A stretch of DNA of 64,000 nt from Dehalococcoidia bacterium (GTDB lineage Bacteria > Chloroflexota > Dehalococcoidia > Tepidiformales > Tepidiformaceae): positions 1-64,000 of the forward strand of contig JADLBC010000040.1 in NCBI GenBank assembly GCA_020847985.1, written 5' to 3'. The notes beneath the pieces are model-generated. The model saw only the letters and a list, made by a program, of their open reading frames with translations, did not search any database and was not told the origin of the DNA. The translations under genes and the position numbers were made by a program. Below, piece after piece: positions 46,940 through 55,784 of the stretch (position 1 is its first letter; each line of letters opens with the position of its first letter).

Positions 46940-47108
46940 CGAGTACCCCTTTCGAACGGCCCTTCGAAAGAGAGGATACGGGGGCGGGGGAAAGAAGGAA
47001 GGGAAGGAACGGTGCAAACGGCCTTGCGGATCCGTCGAGGGCGCGGGCCGGGCAGCGCAACGCCCCGGGGGTGTGCCCGGGGCGCGGCGGCTGAGCGTGC
47101 GTGGGGAC

Positions 47109-47528
47109 CTAGGTGTGCGAGACCTTCTCGTCGAGTTCGCGCACGCGGGCGCTGAGGACGGAGAGCATCTCGACGGCGAGGTCGGGGTTGTTGCGGAGTT
47201 CGGCGAGGAAGTCGGAGCGCATGAGGGCGATGCACTCGACGTTGCTATCGGCCTTCACGGTGGCGCTGCGGCGATGGTTATCGAGGAGGGCCATTTCGCC
47301 GAAGAAGCCGCCATCGCGGACCTTGGCGATTTCGGTGCCGCCGCGGGTGACGGAGACGGTGCCGTTGGTGACGAGGAAGAAGCCGACGCCCTCTTCGCCT
47401 TCCTTGAAAATAGTGTCGCCGGCCTGGAAGTTGCGCTGGCGGGCGAACTTCTCGATGCGTTCGAGGGACTTCTTGGGGAGGTCGCGGAACATGGGGACGG
47501 CGGAGAGTGCGTCCATCGTGGCAGTCAT
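47109..47528 (-). CDS. Cyclic-nucleotide-binding domain protein
   Basis: 139 residues made of one CAP_ED domain: 'VPMFRDLPKKSLERIEKFAR', 'GDTIFKEGEEGVGFFLVTNG' and the phosphate-binding cassette 'DGGFFGEMALLDNHRRSATV' with the Glu and Arg expected to hold a cyclic nucleotide. A short helix follows; there is no DNA-binding domain. It may regulate a partner by protein contact. Its neighbours give no hint. Confidence 0.88.
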   Translation of the reverse strand: MTATMDALSAVPMFRDLPKKSLERIEKFARQRNFQAGDTIFKEGEEGVGFFLVTNGTVSVTRGGTEIAKVRDGGFFGEMALLDNHRRSATVKADSNVECIALMRSDFLAELRNNPDLAVEMLSVLSARVRELDEKVSHT

Positions 47529-47620
47529 GGCGGTGATTTCCTTTCAGGTTGTTTCAGTTTCAACTATGCGGCGCCGCCGTTCGTGGCCGGATTCTAGCAG
47601 GTGGGCGGCGCGCGGCAAGC

Positions 47621-48244
47621 TCAATCGCGGAGGATGGCGAGGATGGCGGCCCGGGCCTGGGGGATGGCCACGACTTCGGTGTTGATGGTGAGGTCGTAGT
47701 GCTCGGGCGTTTCGCGGTCGAGCTTGTAGAAGCGGCGGAAGTAGTCGGCGCGGGCGCGGTCGGATTCGGTGACGTTGCGCGCGGCTTCGGCGCCGGTGAC
47801 GCTTTCGTTTTTGGCGATGCGGGCGAGGCGGGTCTCTTCGGGGGCGGTGACCATGATGCGGAGGAGGCCGGCGTGGCCGGCGAGGGGGATGCTGGCGCCG
47901 TGGGCGACGATGACGACGTCGCCGGCGGAGGCGGTCTCCTTGATGACGTCGACGATGAGCTGCTCCCAGTGGGGTTCTTCGGAGGGGATGATGGTGGGGA
48001 TCTCGGCGGCGCCGTAGAGGCCGCCGGTGTTGGCGCGGCCGAGGTTTTCGAGGATGCGGCTGAGGAGGCCTTTGCGCGCTTCGACCTTGCCGAGGGTCTC
48101 GGTGGAGACGCCGGCGGCTTCGGAGGCTTTCTGGATGATCTCGGCATCGACGTAGCGGAAGCCGAGGTCGGTGGCGAGGGCGTGGCCGAGGTCCTCTCCG
48201 CCGGCGCCGAGGGTTCGGGATATCGCGATGACGCTGTATTTCAT
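47621..48244 (-). CDS. Cytidylate kinase-like nucleotide kinase
   Basis: 207 residues. The N-terminus 'SVIAISRTLGAGGEDLGHAL' is the degenerate P-loop of the cytidylate-kinase-like family (AAK6-type), followed by 'YVDAEIIQKASEAAG', 'VVIVAHGASIPLAGH' and the lid-like 'ADYFRRFYKLDRETPEHYDL'. Members occur widely with unclear substrates, so CMP kinase activity should not be assumed. It is divergent from nudC. Confidence 0.83.
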   Translation of the reverse strand: MKYSVIAISRTLGAGGEDLGHALATDLGFRYVDAEIIQKASEAAGVSTETLGKVEARKGLLSRILENLGRANTGGLYGAAEIPTIIPSEEPHWEQLIVDVIKETASAGDVVIVAHGASIPLAGHAGLLRIMVTAPEETRLARIAKNESVTGAEAARNVTESDRARADYFRRFYKLDRETPEHYDLTINTEVVAIPQARAAILAILRD

Positions 48245-48387
48245 GGGGACTCCTGGGGACTGAATGGCCGCTCATTTGTACACCGGCCATTGGCGCGCGG
48301 CGAGGACGCGGTTGCGCGATCGTGTGCGCGGGGACACACTCGCGCGGCGCGCGGGGAGGGTTGTCCTCGCGGGCGAAGGAGGGTGGC

Positions 48388-49221
48388 ATGGCGGAGTCGT
48401 TCAATTTCCGGCCGATGGTTTCGCTGCCGGATGAGCTTTCGGGGGTGCAGGGGATCTGGCTCTGCGTGGAGCGGAACATGGTGCTGATGCAGGTCTCGGA
48501 GGGGCGGCCGAAGCTGCCGGAGGGCGGCCACCCGCGGGACTTTGGGCTCTATTCGGACCATGAGCACTTCCTTGGCCTGCTGGATGGGGTGCCGGTGTGG
48601 GCGGCGGGGTTCGATCAGCCGGTGCGGTCGGATGACTTCCAGGCGCAGAACCTGTTCTCGCTCTCCGCGCAGCTGGACACGGGGACGTGGGCGCTGGCGG
48701 GGCGGGCGGTGCAAATCGTGGAGTGGCACCGGACGCACCAGTTCTGCGGGCGCTGCGGCGAACGGACGGAGCCGGCGCAGGGCGAACGGGCGCGGAAGTG
48801 CCCATCGTGCGGGCTGCTGAACTTCCCGCGGCTGGCGCCGGCGATCATCACGCTCATCGAACGGGGGGAGGAGGCGCTGCTGGCGCGGGGCCGGAACTTC
48901 GGGAACCCGATGTACAGCACGCTGGCGGGCTTCGTGGAGCCGGGTGAGAGCATCGAGGAGGCGGTGCACCGAGAGGTGCGGGAGGAAGTGGGGGTGGAGG
49001 TGACGAACCTGCGCTACTTCGGCAGCCAGCCGTGGCCGTTCCCGCATTCGCTGATGATCGGCTTTCACGCGGACTGGGCGGCGGGGGAGATCGCGATCGA
49101 CGAGGCGGAGATCTCGGACGCGAAGTGGTTCCACGCCGATGACCTGCCGAACATCCCGGGGCGGATTTCGATTTCGCGGTGGCTAATCGACGACTGGCTG
49201 CGGAGGCAGGGCCGGGGGTAA
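48388..49221 (+). CDS. nudC: NAD(+) diphosphatase NudC
   Basis: 277 residues from ATG 48388 (GAAGGAGGG upstream). N-terminal NUDIX-like domain, zinc ribbon with four cysteines 'FCGRCGERTEPAQ' and 'RKCPSCGLLNFPR', then Nudix box 'GFVEPGESIEEAVHREVREE' and the NADH-specific 'SQPWPFPHSLMIGF'. It splits NAD(H) and can remove NAD caps from RNA. All family hallmarks are present. Confidence 0.96.
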   Translation: MAESFNFRPMVSLPDELSGVQGIWLCVERNMVLMQVSEGRPKLPEGGHPRDFGLYSDHEHFLGLLDGVPVWAAGFDQPVRSDDFQAQNLFSLSAQLDTGTWALAGRAVQIVEWHRTHQFCGRCGERTEPAQGERARKCPSCGLLNFPRLAPAIITLIERGEEALLARGRNFGNPMYSTLAGFVEPGESIEEAVHREVREEVGVEVTNLRYFGSQPWPFPHSLMIGFHADWAAGEIAIDEAEISDAKWFHADDLPNIPGRISISRWLIDDWLRRQGRG

Positions 49222-49285
49222 GCGGCGGGACAGGGCTTTACGCAACGAATTCTCGGTTGAAAATAGGCAATCCGTTGTTGAGGGC

Positions 49286-50815
49286 GTGCACCCTGCCGAT
49301 GCTCACCCCGTGATTACCGCCGAAGCGATGGAGGATAGCGAGGCGGCTTCGCTGCGCGCGGAGCTGGCGAGCCTCCGCGCGGAATTCGACCAGTTCCGGG
49401 ATCACCTGCCCGATGCGCTCGTCGAGGCGGACATCGCGACTTCGCGGCTGACCTACCTGAACCGGATGGCGACGGCGATCTTCGGATACACGCGGGAGGA
49501 TGTCGCGGCGGGCCTCAACGGCACGGACCTGCTCACCCCCGATGGTGCGGCGATGGTGCTGGCGGAAGTGGCACGCCTGACCGGGGAGTCGTTGGCGACG
49601 GGGAAGCCGTATCAGCGCACGGGTACGCAGGAACTCGTGGAAGTGACGATGGTGCGCAAGGACGGTTCGACGTTCCCGGCGGAGGTGCAGGGTTCGTTCG
49701 TGCTCGATGCGGCGGGGCTGCCGCGCCGGGTGCGCTTCAACATCCGCGACGTCTCCGAACGGCACCGGACGGTGACGGAACTGCGGGCGGCGAGCGAGAA
49801 GCTCCTGTTCCTGGCGGGGCACGCGCCGGTGATCCTCTTCGCCTTCGATGGGGATGGATACCTGACGGAGTGCATCGGACGAGGGGGCGACTGGTGGGAC
49901 CAGGGGCCGCGCTTCGACGGCATCGGGCGGCACGTTTCGGACCTGATTGAGAGCTACCCGGAGTGGGCGGAGCTGCTGCGCGCGGTTTCGGCGGAGACGG
50001 CGGTCGCGGCGCGGTTCGCGGTCGGTGGGGGCGCGGTGCTGGATGTGCGCGCGGAGCCCGTGGGCCCGGGCGAGGGCGTCGTTGGGGTGGCGGTGGATGT
50101 TTCGGAGCTCGTGCGGGCGGAAGCGGCCCTGCGGCAATCGCAGAAGCTGGAATCGCTGGGGCAGCTGGCCGGGGGCATCGCGCACGACTTCAACAACGTA
50201 TTGGCGAGCGTGCTGGGCGTGGCATCGATGCTGCGGCGTTCACCGGGGATGCCAGAGGCCGACCGCGAAAGCCTGGAGATCATCGAGACGGCGGCGCAGC
50301 GGGGGGCGGAGATCAGCGGGCGGCTGCTCGCCTTCGCGCGCGGCGGCGACAGGCCGTTCGGACCAGTGGACCTGCGGGCGGTGCTGCGAGAGGTGAAGGC
50401 GCTGGCGAGCCCTTCCATGGGCGAAGGTGTGACCGTGCGGCTCACGGATGGGCTGGAGCCGATCATGGTGCGCGGCGACGCCGGGCAGCTTTCGCAGGCG
50501 GTGTTGAACCTGGTGCTGAACGCGCGCGATGCGATGCCTTCGGGCGGGAATGTGACGCTCTCGGCACGGTTCGAGCAGGGGCTGGCGGTGTTGCGCGTGG
50601 CGGACACGGGTACGGGGATGGACCAGGCGACGGCGGCGCGCGTCTTCGAGCCATTCTTCACGACGAAGCCGGCGGGCAGCGGAACCGGGTTGGGCGCCGC
50701 GATCGTGTGGCGAATCGTCGAGGCGCACTGCGGGACGATCGAGGTGGAAACGGCACCGGGGGCGGGGACGACGTTCACGGTGCGCATCGCGGCGGATACC
50801 GGCCACGACGGATAG
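49286..50815 (+). CDS. PAS-domain sensor histidine kinase, soluble
   Basis: 509 residues from GTG 49286 (ATG 49328 is an alternative). A short coiled-coil-like start ('ASLRAELASLRAEFDQFRDH'), PAS1 ('YLNRMATAIFGYTREDVAAG'), PAS2 ('FLAGHAPVILFAFDGDGYLT'), HisKA 'QLAGGIAHDFNNVLASVLGV' and HATPase 'LNLVLNARDAMPSGGNV' and 'GTGLGAAIVWRIVEAHCGTI'. It has no membrane helix and no receiver domain. No response regulator is adjacent; the regulator at 54.7 kb is an unpaired candidate partner. Confidence 0.92.
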   Translation: MHPADAHPVITAEAMEDSEAASLRAELASLRAEFDQFRDHLPDALVEADIATSRLTYLNRMATAIFGYTREDVAAGLNGTDLLTPDGAAMVLAEVARLTGESLATGKPYQRTGTQELVEVTMVRKDGSTFPAEVQGSFVLDAAGLPRRVRFNIRDVSERHRTVTELRAASEKLLFLAGHAPVILFAFDGDGYLTECIGRGGDWWDQGPRFDGIGRHVSDLIESYPEWAELLRAVSAETAVAARFAVGGGAVLDVRAEPVGPGEGVVGVAVDVSELVRAEAALRQSQKLESLGQLAGGIAHDFNNVLASVLGVASMLRRSPGMPEADRESLEIIETAAQRGAEISGRLLAFARGGDRPFGPVDLRAVLREVKALASPSMGEGVTVRLTDGLEPIMVRGDAGQLSQAVLNLVLNARDAMPSGGNVTLSARFEQGLAVLRVADTGTGMDQATAARVFEPFFTTKPAGSGTGLGAAIVWRIVEAHCGTIEVETAPGAGTTFTVRIAADTGHDG

Positions 50816-50860
50816 ACGTCCAAATTCCTGTATGCTCCCGGCAGTCGCAGGGAGGTAGCC

Positions 50861-51181
50861 ATGTTCATCGCCATGAATCAGTTCCAGGTGAACCCGGAGC
50901 GGGGCGCGGAGTTCGAGGAGGTGTGGCGGACGCGGGAGAGCCGGCTCCAGCAGGTCCCGGGGTTCCGCGCGTTCGCGCTGCTGAAGGGTGACGACGCGGG
51001 GGATTACGTGTCGCACACGACGTGGGCATCGCGCGAGCACTTTGTCGCGTGGACGCAGAGCGAGGCCTTCAAGCAGGCGCACGCGGGGCGAATGGCCGAG
51101 GGCGTGCTCATGGGCCACCCCCGGGCGCGGTTCTACGAAGCGGTGGTCGAGGAGCGGGCGGGTACGGCCGCCGGGGCATGA
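50861..51181 (+). CDS. Antibiotic biosynthesis monooxygenase (ABM) domain protein
   Basis: 106 residues. ABM/dimeric alpha-beta barrel pattern 'MFIAMNQFQVNPERGAEFEE', 'QVPGFRAFALLKGDDAGDYV', 'HTTWASREHFVAWTQSEAFK'. This resembles the heme-degrading IsdG-like branch, though the active-site residues cannot be confirmed by eye. GGGAGG ribosome binding site upstream. Its stop overlaps the methyltransferase start (ATGA). Confidence 0.87.
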   Translation: MFIAMNQFQVNPERGAEFEEVWRTRESRLQQVPGFRAFALLKGDDAGDYVSHTTWASREHFVAWTQSEAFKQAHAGRMAEGVLMGHPRARFYEAVVEERAGTAAGA

Positions 51182-51858
51182 CCGCCGGAGCGGAACAGGG
51201 AGAGAGCCCGCTGCGCCCGGAGCACTTCTGGCGGCACGACAACGCACCGGACGCGGAGTTCTACGTGGAGCCGCGGCTCGTCACGCACATCGATGATGCG
51301 GCGATCGCGGCGGCGGGCGCGTTCTACGGACGCGTGCTGCCGGCGGGCGGGCGCATTCTCGACCTGATGACGAGCTGGGTTTCGCACCTGCCCGATGCCT
51401 CGGTGTACGCCGGCGTGACGGGGCTGGGGATGAACGCCGAGGAGCTGGCGGCCAACCCACAGCTGGACGAGTGGGTGGTCCACGACCTGAACGCGAACCC
51501 CGTGTTGCCATGGCCGGATAACGCGTTCGCGGCGGCGATTGTGACGGTCTCGGTGCAGTACCTGACGCGGCCGGCGGAGGTGTTCGCGGAGGTGGGGCGG
51601 GTGCTCCAGCCGGGCGGGCCGTTCGTGGTGACGTATTCGAACCGCTGTTTCCCGACGAAGGCGGTGGCGGCCTGGCAGATGCTCGACGACCGGGGACACG
51701 CGGACCTTATCGGGATGTATTTCGCGCTTTCGGGGGCGTTCGGGCCGGTGCGGGCCTATGACCTCAGCCCGAACCCGGGCCGGAGCGACCCGCTGTTCGC
51801 CGTCGTGGCGCACGCGGAGAAGGGACCCGGAGAGAAAGACAAAACGGCGGAGGGGTGA
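51178..51858 (+). CDS. SAM-dependent methyltransferase-like protein
   Basis: 226 residues from ATG 51178. 'GGRILDLMTSWVSHLPDASV' as motif I, 'DLNANPVLPWPDNAFAAAIV' and 'GRVLQPGGPFVVTYSNRCFP' show a class I methyltransferase fold, in a version where the Gly-rich loop is altered (DLMTSWVSH instead of DxGxGxG). SAM binding is therefore less certain. Its stop lies inside a terminator hairpin. Confidence 0.8.
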   Translation: MTAGAEQGESPLRPEHFWRHDNAPDAEFYVEPRLVTHIDDAAIAAAGAFYGRVLPAGGRILDLMTSWVSHLPDASVYAGVTGLGMNAEELAANPQLDEWVVHDLNANPVLPWPDNAFAAAIVTVSVQYLTRPAEVFAEVGRVLQPGGPFVVTYSNRCFPTKAVAAWQMLDDRGHADLIGMYFALSGAFGPVRAYDLSPNPGRSDPLFAVVAHAEKGPGEKDKTAEG

Positions 51859-51869
51859 CCCTCCGCCGT
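51844..51869. terminator. Bidirectional terminator hairpin
   Basis: acggcggaggg-gtga-ccctccgccgt is a perfect 11-bp stem preceded by AAA and overlapping the methyltransferase stop codon. It sits between convergent genes. Confidence 0.75.
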
Positions 51870-51893
51870 CCTGGTTCGTACCGGTTTGGCCGA

Positions 51894-53072
51894 TCAGGCG
51901 ACCGTGTACTGGTAGTCGTTGTACTGCCAGCCGGCGGCGCTGCGCGTCCAGAGGCGGACGTAGATGGGACCGCGAGCGGCGATGGAGACGGTCACGGCGG
52001 TGTTGAGCCCCTGGGAGCGGCCATAGAGGTTGTTCGCGCCCGGGCTGGTGCCGACGTAGAGGAAGTACTCCTGGGCGCCGGCGGGGGTGGTCCATGCGAA
52101 GGTGGCGGAGCCGCCGTAGATGGTGCTGCCGTAGGGCGGGAGCGTCATCGAGGCCTTCGCGGCGGCGCTGCCGAGGTTGGCGGCGGTGTACTGGTAGTCG
52201 TTGTACTGCCAGCCGTTGTTGAAGCGCGTCCAGAGGCGGACCCACACGGTGGAGCCGTTCGTGGGCAGGCTGGAGACGGTGGCGGAACGGTTCAGGCCGG
52301 TGCTCGAGCCGAAGAGGTTGTTCGAGCCCTGGGTCGTGCCGGCGTAGAAGAAGTATTCAAGGGCGCCGGTGCCGGCGGTCCAGCTAAAGGCGGCGGTAGC
52401 GCCGGGGAGGGTCGAGCCGTTCGCGGGCGAAGTGACGGCTGCCTTCGCGCTCTGGACGGGGGTGGGCGTCGCGGGCGGCTGGGTGGCGGTGCGGGTGGGG
52501 GTGGCGGTGGGATTGGTACCGCCGCCGCCGCCGGTGCCATCGTTCACGAGGCCGAAGTCGGTGGTCCAGTACCAGTTGTACTGGGAGCCGGCGACCTGTT
52601 CGTGGGCGATGCCGATGACCTTGTAGCTGGCGTTGAGCATGTTGGCGTTGTGGCCGGCGCTGTTGCGCCATGCGTCGAAGGCTTCGGCGGCGCTGTCCCA
52701 GTTGGTGCCGGCGGCGATGTTCTCACCGGCGCCGCCCGGGTAGCCGCAGTCGGTGGCGCGCTGCGAGGGGGAGCGGCCGAGGGAGTCGGTGTGGGCGAAG
52801 TAGGACTTCGCACCCATGTCCTGGCTGAGCCAGGCGGAGGCGCGATTGAGGTTGGTGGAGATAGTGAGCGGCGCGAGGCCGTTCTGGGCGCGGTAGTTGT
52901 TGATGAGGCCGAGGAAGGCGGTCTCTTCGCCATCGAGGGCCATATTGCCGCCGGTGCAATTGGTGAGGGCGCTGGCGTGGTTGGTGGTGCCGGTGACGAA
53001 AGCCGCGGCGAGCGCGACGAGGCCGAGCAGTGAGCCAGTGATGAAGCCCATGGGCCGAAGCCGGAAGGTCAT
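51894..53072 (-). CDS. Secreted CAP-domain protein with two tandem beta repeats
   Basis: 392 residues. Signal peptide (about 1-33), CAP/SCP domain ('ETAFLGLINNYRAQNGLAPL', 'SYFAHTDSLGRSPSQRATDC', 'GENIAAGTNWDSAAEAFDAW', 'NSAGHNANMLN') with the expected histidines, a PT-rich linker, then two repeats of about 88 residues, each ending 'GWQYNDYQYT'. CAP proteins are secreted and often lipid- or wall-associated in bacteria. It is divergent from the LysM/transglycosylase gene. Confidence 0.88.
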   Translation of the reverse strand: MTFRLRPMGFITGSLLGLVALAAAFVTGTTNHASALTNCTGGNMALDGEETAFLGLINNYRAQNGLAPLTISTNLNRASAWLSQDMGAKSYFAHTDSLGRSPSQRATDCGYPGGAGENIAAGTNWDSAAEAFDAWRNSAGHNANMLNASYKVIGIAHEQVAGSQYNWYWTTDFGLVNDGTGGGGGTNPTATPTRTATQPPATPTPVQSAKAAVTSPANGSTLPGATAAFSWTAGTGALEYFFYAGTTQGSNNLFGSSTGLNRSATVSSLPTNGSTVWVRLWTRFNNGWQYNDYQYTAANLGSAAAKASMTLPPYGSTIYGGSATFAWTTPAGAQEYFLYVGTSPGANNLYGRSQGLNTAVTVSIAARGPIYVRLWTRSAAGWQYNDYQYTVA

Positions 53073-53305
53073 GAACGGGAACCCCTGGTGGGCGGCTGTG
53101 CTTGTCCGCCGCCCGCTGTTCCATTCGACCCGGTGGATGTCAAACCACAGCCCAAAAGGTGTAAGAGGATTGCAAAATTAGTGCAATCCTGTCAGTTCTT
53201 ACCCGGATTTTGCGGTGCGGTTACACCGGTAATCCGAGATTGAGGTTCCATCACACGAGAAGAGCACACATAATGCTCTCGTCTTGCTAATTGCCGGAGG
53301 CGACG

Positions 53306-54358
53306 GTGGTACTCCCCCGCACTCGACCCAACCCCCGGCGTCACGCGGCAGCGCTTGCGCTGGCCGTTGGCGCATCCTTGCTTGCCGCGCTGCTGGCGCG
53401 GCCGATGGCGGCGCATGGCTCGGCCACGACATACACGGTGGGCAAAGGCGAGACGCTCAGCCAGATCGCCGACGAACTCGGGGTGACGCCCGAAGCGCTC
53501 GCGCAGACGAACAACATCAAGGACCCGGACCGCATCTACGCGGGGATGGTGCTGCGCGTTCCCGCGGTGGCGGTGGCAGCATCGGCCCCGGCGGCGAACG
53601 GCCGCTGGCACACGGTGAAGCCAGGCGAGAGCCTTTCGGGGATCGCCGATCACTATGGCGTGGACCCGGCGGCGATCACGGCGCTGAACGGCCTGAAGGA
53701 CCCGGACCACATCGTGGCGGGCGTCGACCTCCAGATTCCCGGCGGTGGCGGTGGCGGCGGGAACGCGCCGTCATCGAGCAGCGCGGGCCTTCGCCGCTAC
53801 GTGGTGCGCCCGGGGGATAGCCTTTCGGGGATCGCGGACCTGCTGGGGACGACGGCGGAGGCGATCGCGGCGGTGAACGGGATCGCGAATCCTTCGCTCA
53901 TCCAGGTGGGGCAGGACCTGAGCATCCCGGCGGCGACACGGCCCGGGGCATCGATGGTGAGCCACGCGGAGGCGCGGGCGGCAGTGGTGGCGGCGGCGAA
54001 CGAATTCGGGATCGAGCCGGCGGTGCTGCTCGCGATCGCGTGGCAGGAGAGCGGCTTCCAGCAGCACGTGGTGAGCGATGTCGGTGCGGTCGGGATCATG
54101 CAGCTGTTGCCGTCGACGGCGGTGTGGGCGGTGGACTTCCTGATCGATGGCGGGCACGGCTGGCAGTACAACGCGCGCGACAACGCCCGCGTCGGGGCGG
54201 CTGTGTTCCGGGACCTGCTGGATAGCGCGGACGGCGACGTGCGCATGGCGCTGGCGGCGTATTACCAGGGCTGGGGCAGCATCGAGCGGTTCGGGATCTT
54301 CGGCGAGACGCACGACTATGTGAACAACGTGCTGTCGCTGGCGGCCGATTTCCGCTAG
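53306..54358 (+). CDS. LysM x3 lytic transglycosylase
   Basis: 350 residues from GTG 53306 (GGAGG five bases upstream; TTG 53291 possible). Signal peptide with 'RRHAAALALAVGASLLAALL', three LysM domains ('YTVGKGETLSQIADELGV', 'HTVKPGESLSGIADHYGV', 'YVVRPGDSLSGIADLLGT') and an SLT/Goose-type domain with catalytic Glu in 'AIAWQESGFQQHVVSDVGAV', then 'GIMQLLPSTAVWAV'. It binds and cuts glycan strands of peptidoglycan. It complements the LysM/M23 peptidase at 34 kb. Confidence 0.93.
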   Translation: MVLPRTRPNPRRHAAALALAVGASLLAALLARPMAAHGSATTYTVGKGETLSQIADELGVTPEALAQTNNIKDPDRIYAGMVLRVPAVAVAASAPAANGRWHTVKPGESLSGIADHYGVDPAAITALNGLKDPDHIVAGVDLQIPGGGGGGGNAPSSSSAGLRRYVVRPGDSLSGIADLLGTTAEAIAAVNGIANPSLIQVGQDLSIPAATRPGASMVSHAEARAAVVAAANEFGIEPAVLLAIAWQESGFQQHVVSDVGAVGIMQLLPSTAVWAVDFLIDGGHGWQYNARDNARVGAAVFRDLLDSADGDVRMALAAYYQGWGSIERFGIFGETHDYVNNVLSLAADFR

Positions 54359-54444
54359 GGCGCGGCCCTTCCAGCAAATCACACGGGTGATCCGGAGGAC
54401 CGGGAGCGGGCGGCGTTGCGCCTCCCGAGCCAGGGGGTGGCAGC

Positions 54445-54675
54445 TTACTCGAGGTCGAGGGTGGGGGGCGGTTCGGGGCCGATGAGGCCGTGGCGCGCGG
54501 AGTACTTTTCGACGACGACGATGAGCAGGAAGAAGGGCACGAAGGCGATGGCGGCGACGGCCGCCCACCACGAGGGGATGATCGCGAGGAGGATCGCGGC
54601 GGCGGAGGTGAAGCCCATGCCGATGATGGAGAGGATGCGCCCGGCGAGGACGTAGGGCGTGACGGGCGAGTTCAT
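54445..54675 (-). CDS. Small two-helix membrane protein
   Basis: 76 residues from ATG 54675, with two membrane helices ('ILSIIGMGFTSAAAILLAII' and 'WWAAVAAIAFVPFFLLIVVV') and a polar tail. No family recognised. It follows the response regulator gene on the same strand after about 30 bp and may be co-transcribed. Confidence 0.6.
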   Translation of the reverse strand: MNSPVTPYVLAGRILSIIGMGFTSAAAILLAIIPSWWAAVAAIAFVPFFLLIVVVEKYSARHGLIGPEPPPTLDLE

Positions 54676-54707
54676 GCGCTCATCTTCCGCCCCTCGTCCA
54701 TGGCCGT

Positions 54708-55436
54708 CTAATCGGAAGCGGCACCCGCGGAGGCGGCCTGACGGGCGACGGGTTCGGCATCGAACATGTAGCCGATGCCCTGGAGGGTCTTGATGATCTG
54801 GGGGTTGCCCGGCTCGGGTTCGAGCTTGTGGCGGAGGCGGGAGACCCAGACGCGCAGGTACTGGAGGTCGTCGCGGTACTCGGGGCCCCAGACTTTGCTC
54901 AGTAGCTCGGCGTTGAGGATGACCTTGCCGGCATTGGATGCGAGGTGCTGGAGAAGCAGCCATTCGGTGCGGGTGACCGAGACAAGTTCGCCGTTGCGCT
55001 TGACCAGGCGGCGGGTGAGGTCGATCTCGACTTCGCCGGCGCGGACGACACGTTCGCTATCCTGGCCGCTGGTGCGGCGGAGGACGGCGCGGATGCGGGC
55101 GCCAAGCTCTTCGAGGCTGAACGGCTTGACGATGTAGTCATCGGCGCCGAGTTCGAGGCCGCGGACCTTGTCGGCGTCCTTGTCCTTGGCGGTGACGAGG
55201 ATGATGGGGGTGTTGGTGCGTTCGCGGATGCGGCGCATGACTTCGAGGCCGGTGATCTCGGGCATGACGACATCGAGCAGCACGACATCGGGGCGGCGCT
55301 CCTCGACGATGCGGAGGCCCTCCTCGCCGTTCGAAGCCGTCATGACGCGGAAACCCTGGGCGGTGAGCTCGAGCTTCATGAGGCGCAGGATCCCGGCTTC
55401 GTCATCCACGGCGAGAACGAGTGGTTCCGTGCTCAA
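54708..55436 (-). CDS. OmpR/PhoB-type response regulator (unpaired)
   Basis: 242 residues. Receiver: 'LAVDDEAGILRLMKLEL', Asp in 'PDVVLLDVVMPEITGLEVMR', Lys in 'YIVKPFSLEELGARIRAVLR'. Winged helix: 'VSVTRTEWLLLQHLASNAGK' and 'DLQYLRVWVSRLRHKLEPEP'. No kinase is beside it; the soluble PAS kinase at 49.3 kb is the nearest. The upstream gap 55437-55690 shows no other gene. Confidence 0.92.
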   Translation of the reverse strand: MSTEPLVLAVDDEAGILRLMKLELTAQGFRVMTASNGEEGLRIVEERRPDVVLLDVVMPEITGLEVMRRIRERTNTPIILVTAKDKDADKVRGLELGADDYIVKPFSLEELGARIRAVLRRTSGQDSERVVRAGEVEIDLTRRLVKRNGELVSVTRTEWLLLQHLASNAGKVILNAELLSKVWGPEYRDDLQYLRVWVSRLRHKLEPEPGNPQIIKTLQGIGYMFDAEPVARQAASAGAASD

Positions 55437-55694
55437 AGAAACGACCTCCTGGAGGGCGGAGCCCCCTCGTACATGGCGGCACGCTCACGCGCACCGGTAC
55501 GGGCATGGTACGGGAGTTGGACGTGGGACGGTCACCCGGAGGGGGCAGGCGAGTGGCATCGATACGGTATTGCAAGGGCGGGACGTGGCCGCCCGGGGGC
55601 TTCGAGCGAGGTGCGAAGGTCCCGGGCGGGAGGGACCGTTGGACCCTTTCGTGGAACGAAATGCCGAGGCAAAGTTGAACCACTTTTCAAATAG

Positions 55695-55766
55695 GAGTGT
55701 CGCCTAATCTTATCGTGCGTGTTGCGCGATTCCTGAGATTAGGTAAGACTAATTCCCGCGACACTC
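55695..55766. promoter_or_regulatory. Nested inverted repeat with DtxR/IdeR-like iron box
   Basis: Upstream of the FTR1 gene, gagtgtcgc (55695-55703) mirrors gcgacactc (55758-55766), and cctaatctta (55704-55713) mirrors tgagattagg with one mismatch. ttaggtaagactaa (55739-55752) matches 12 of 14 positions of the first part of the DtxR/IdeR consensus TTAGGTTAGSCTAA. This fits iron repression of the permease. Confidence 0.6.
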
Positions 55767-55784
55767 ACTTCCCAGGTGGCGGGC

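Noticed and set aside
53190-53300. Second c-di-AMP-type leader before the LysM transglycosylase
   Set aside because: Only a weak hairpin and isolated similar words; the spacing and conserved segments do not fit.
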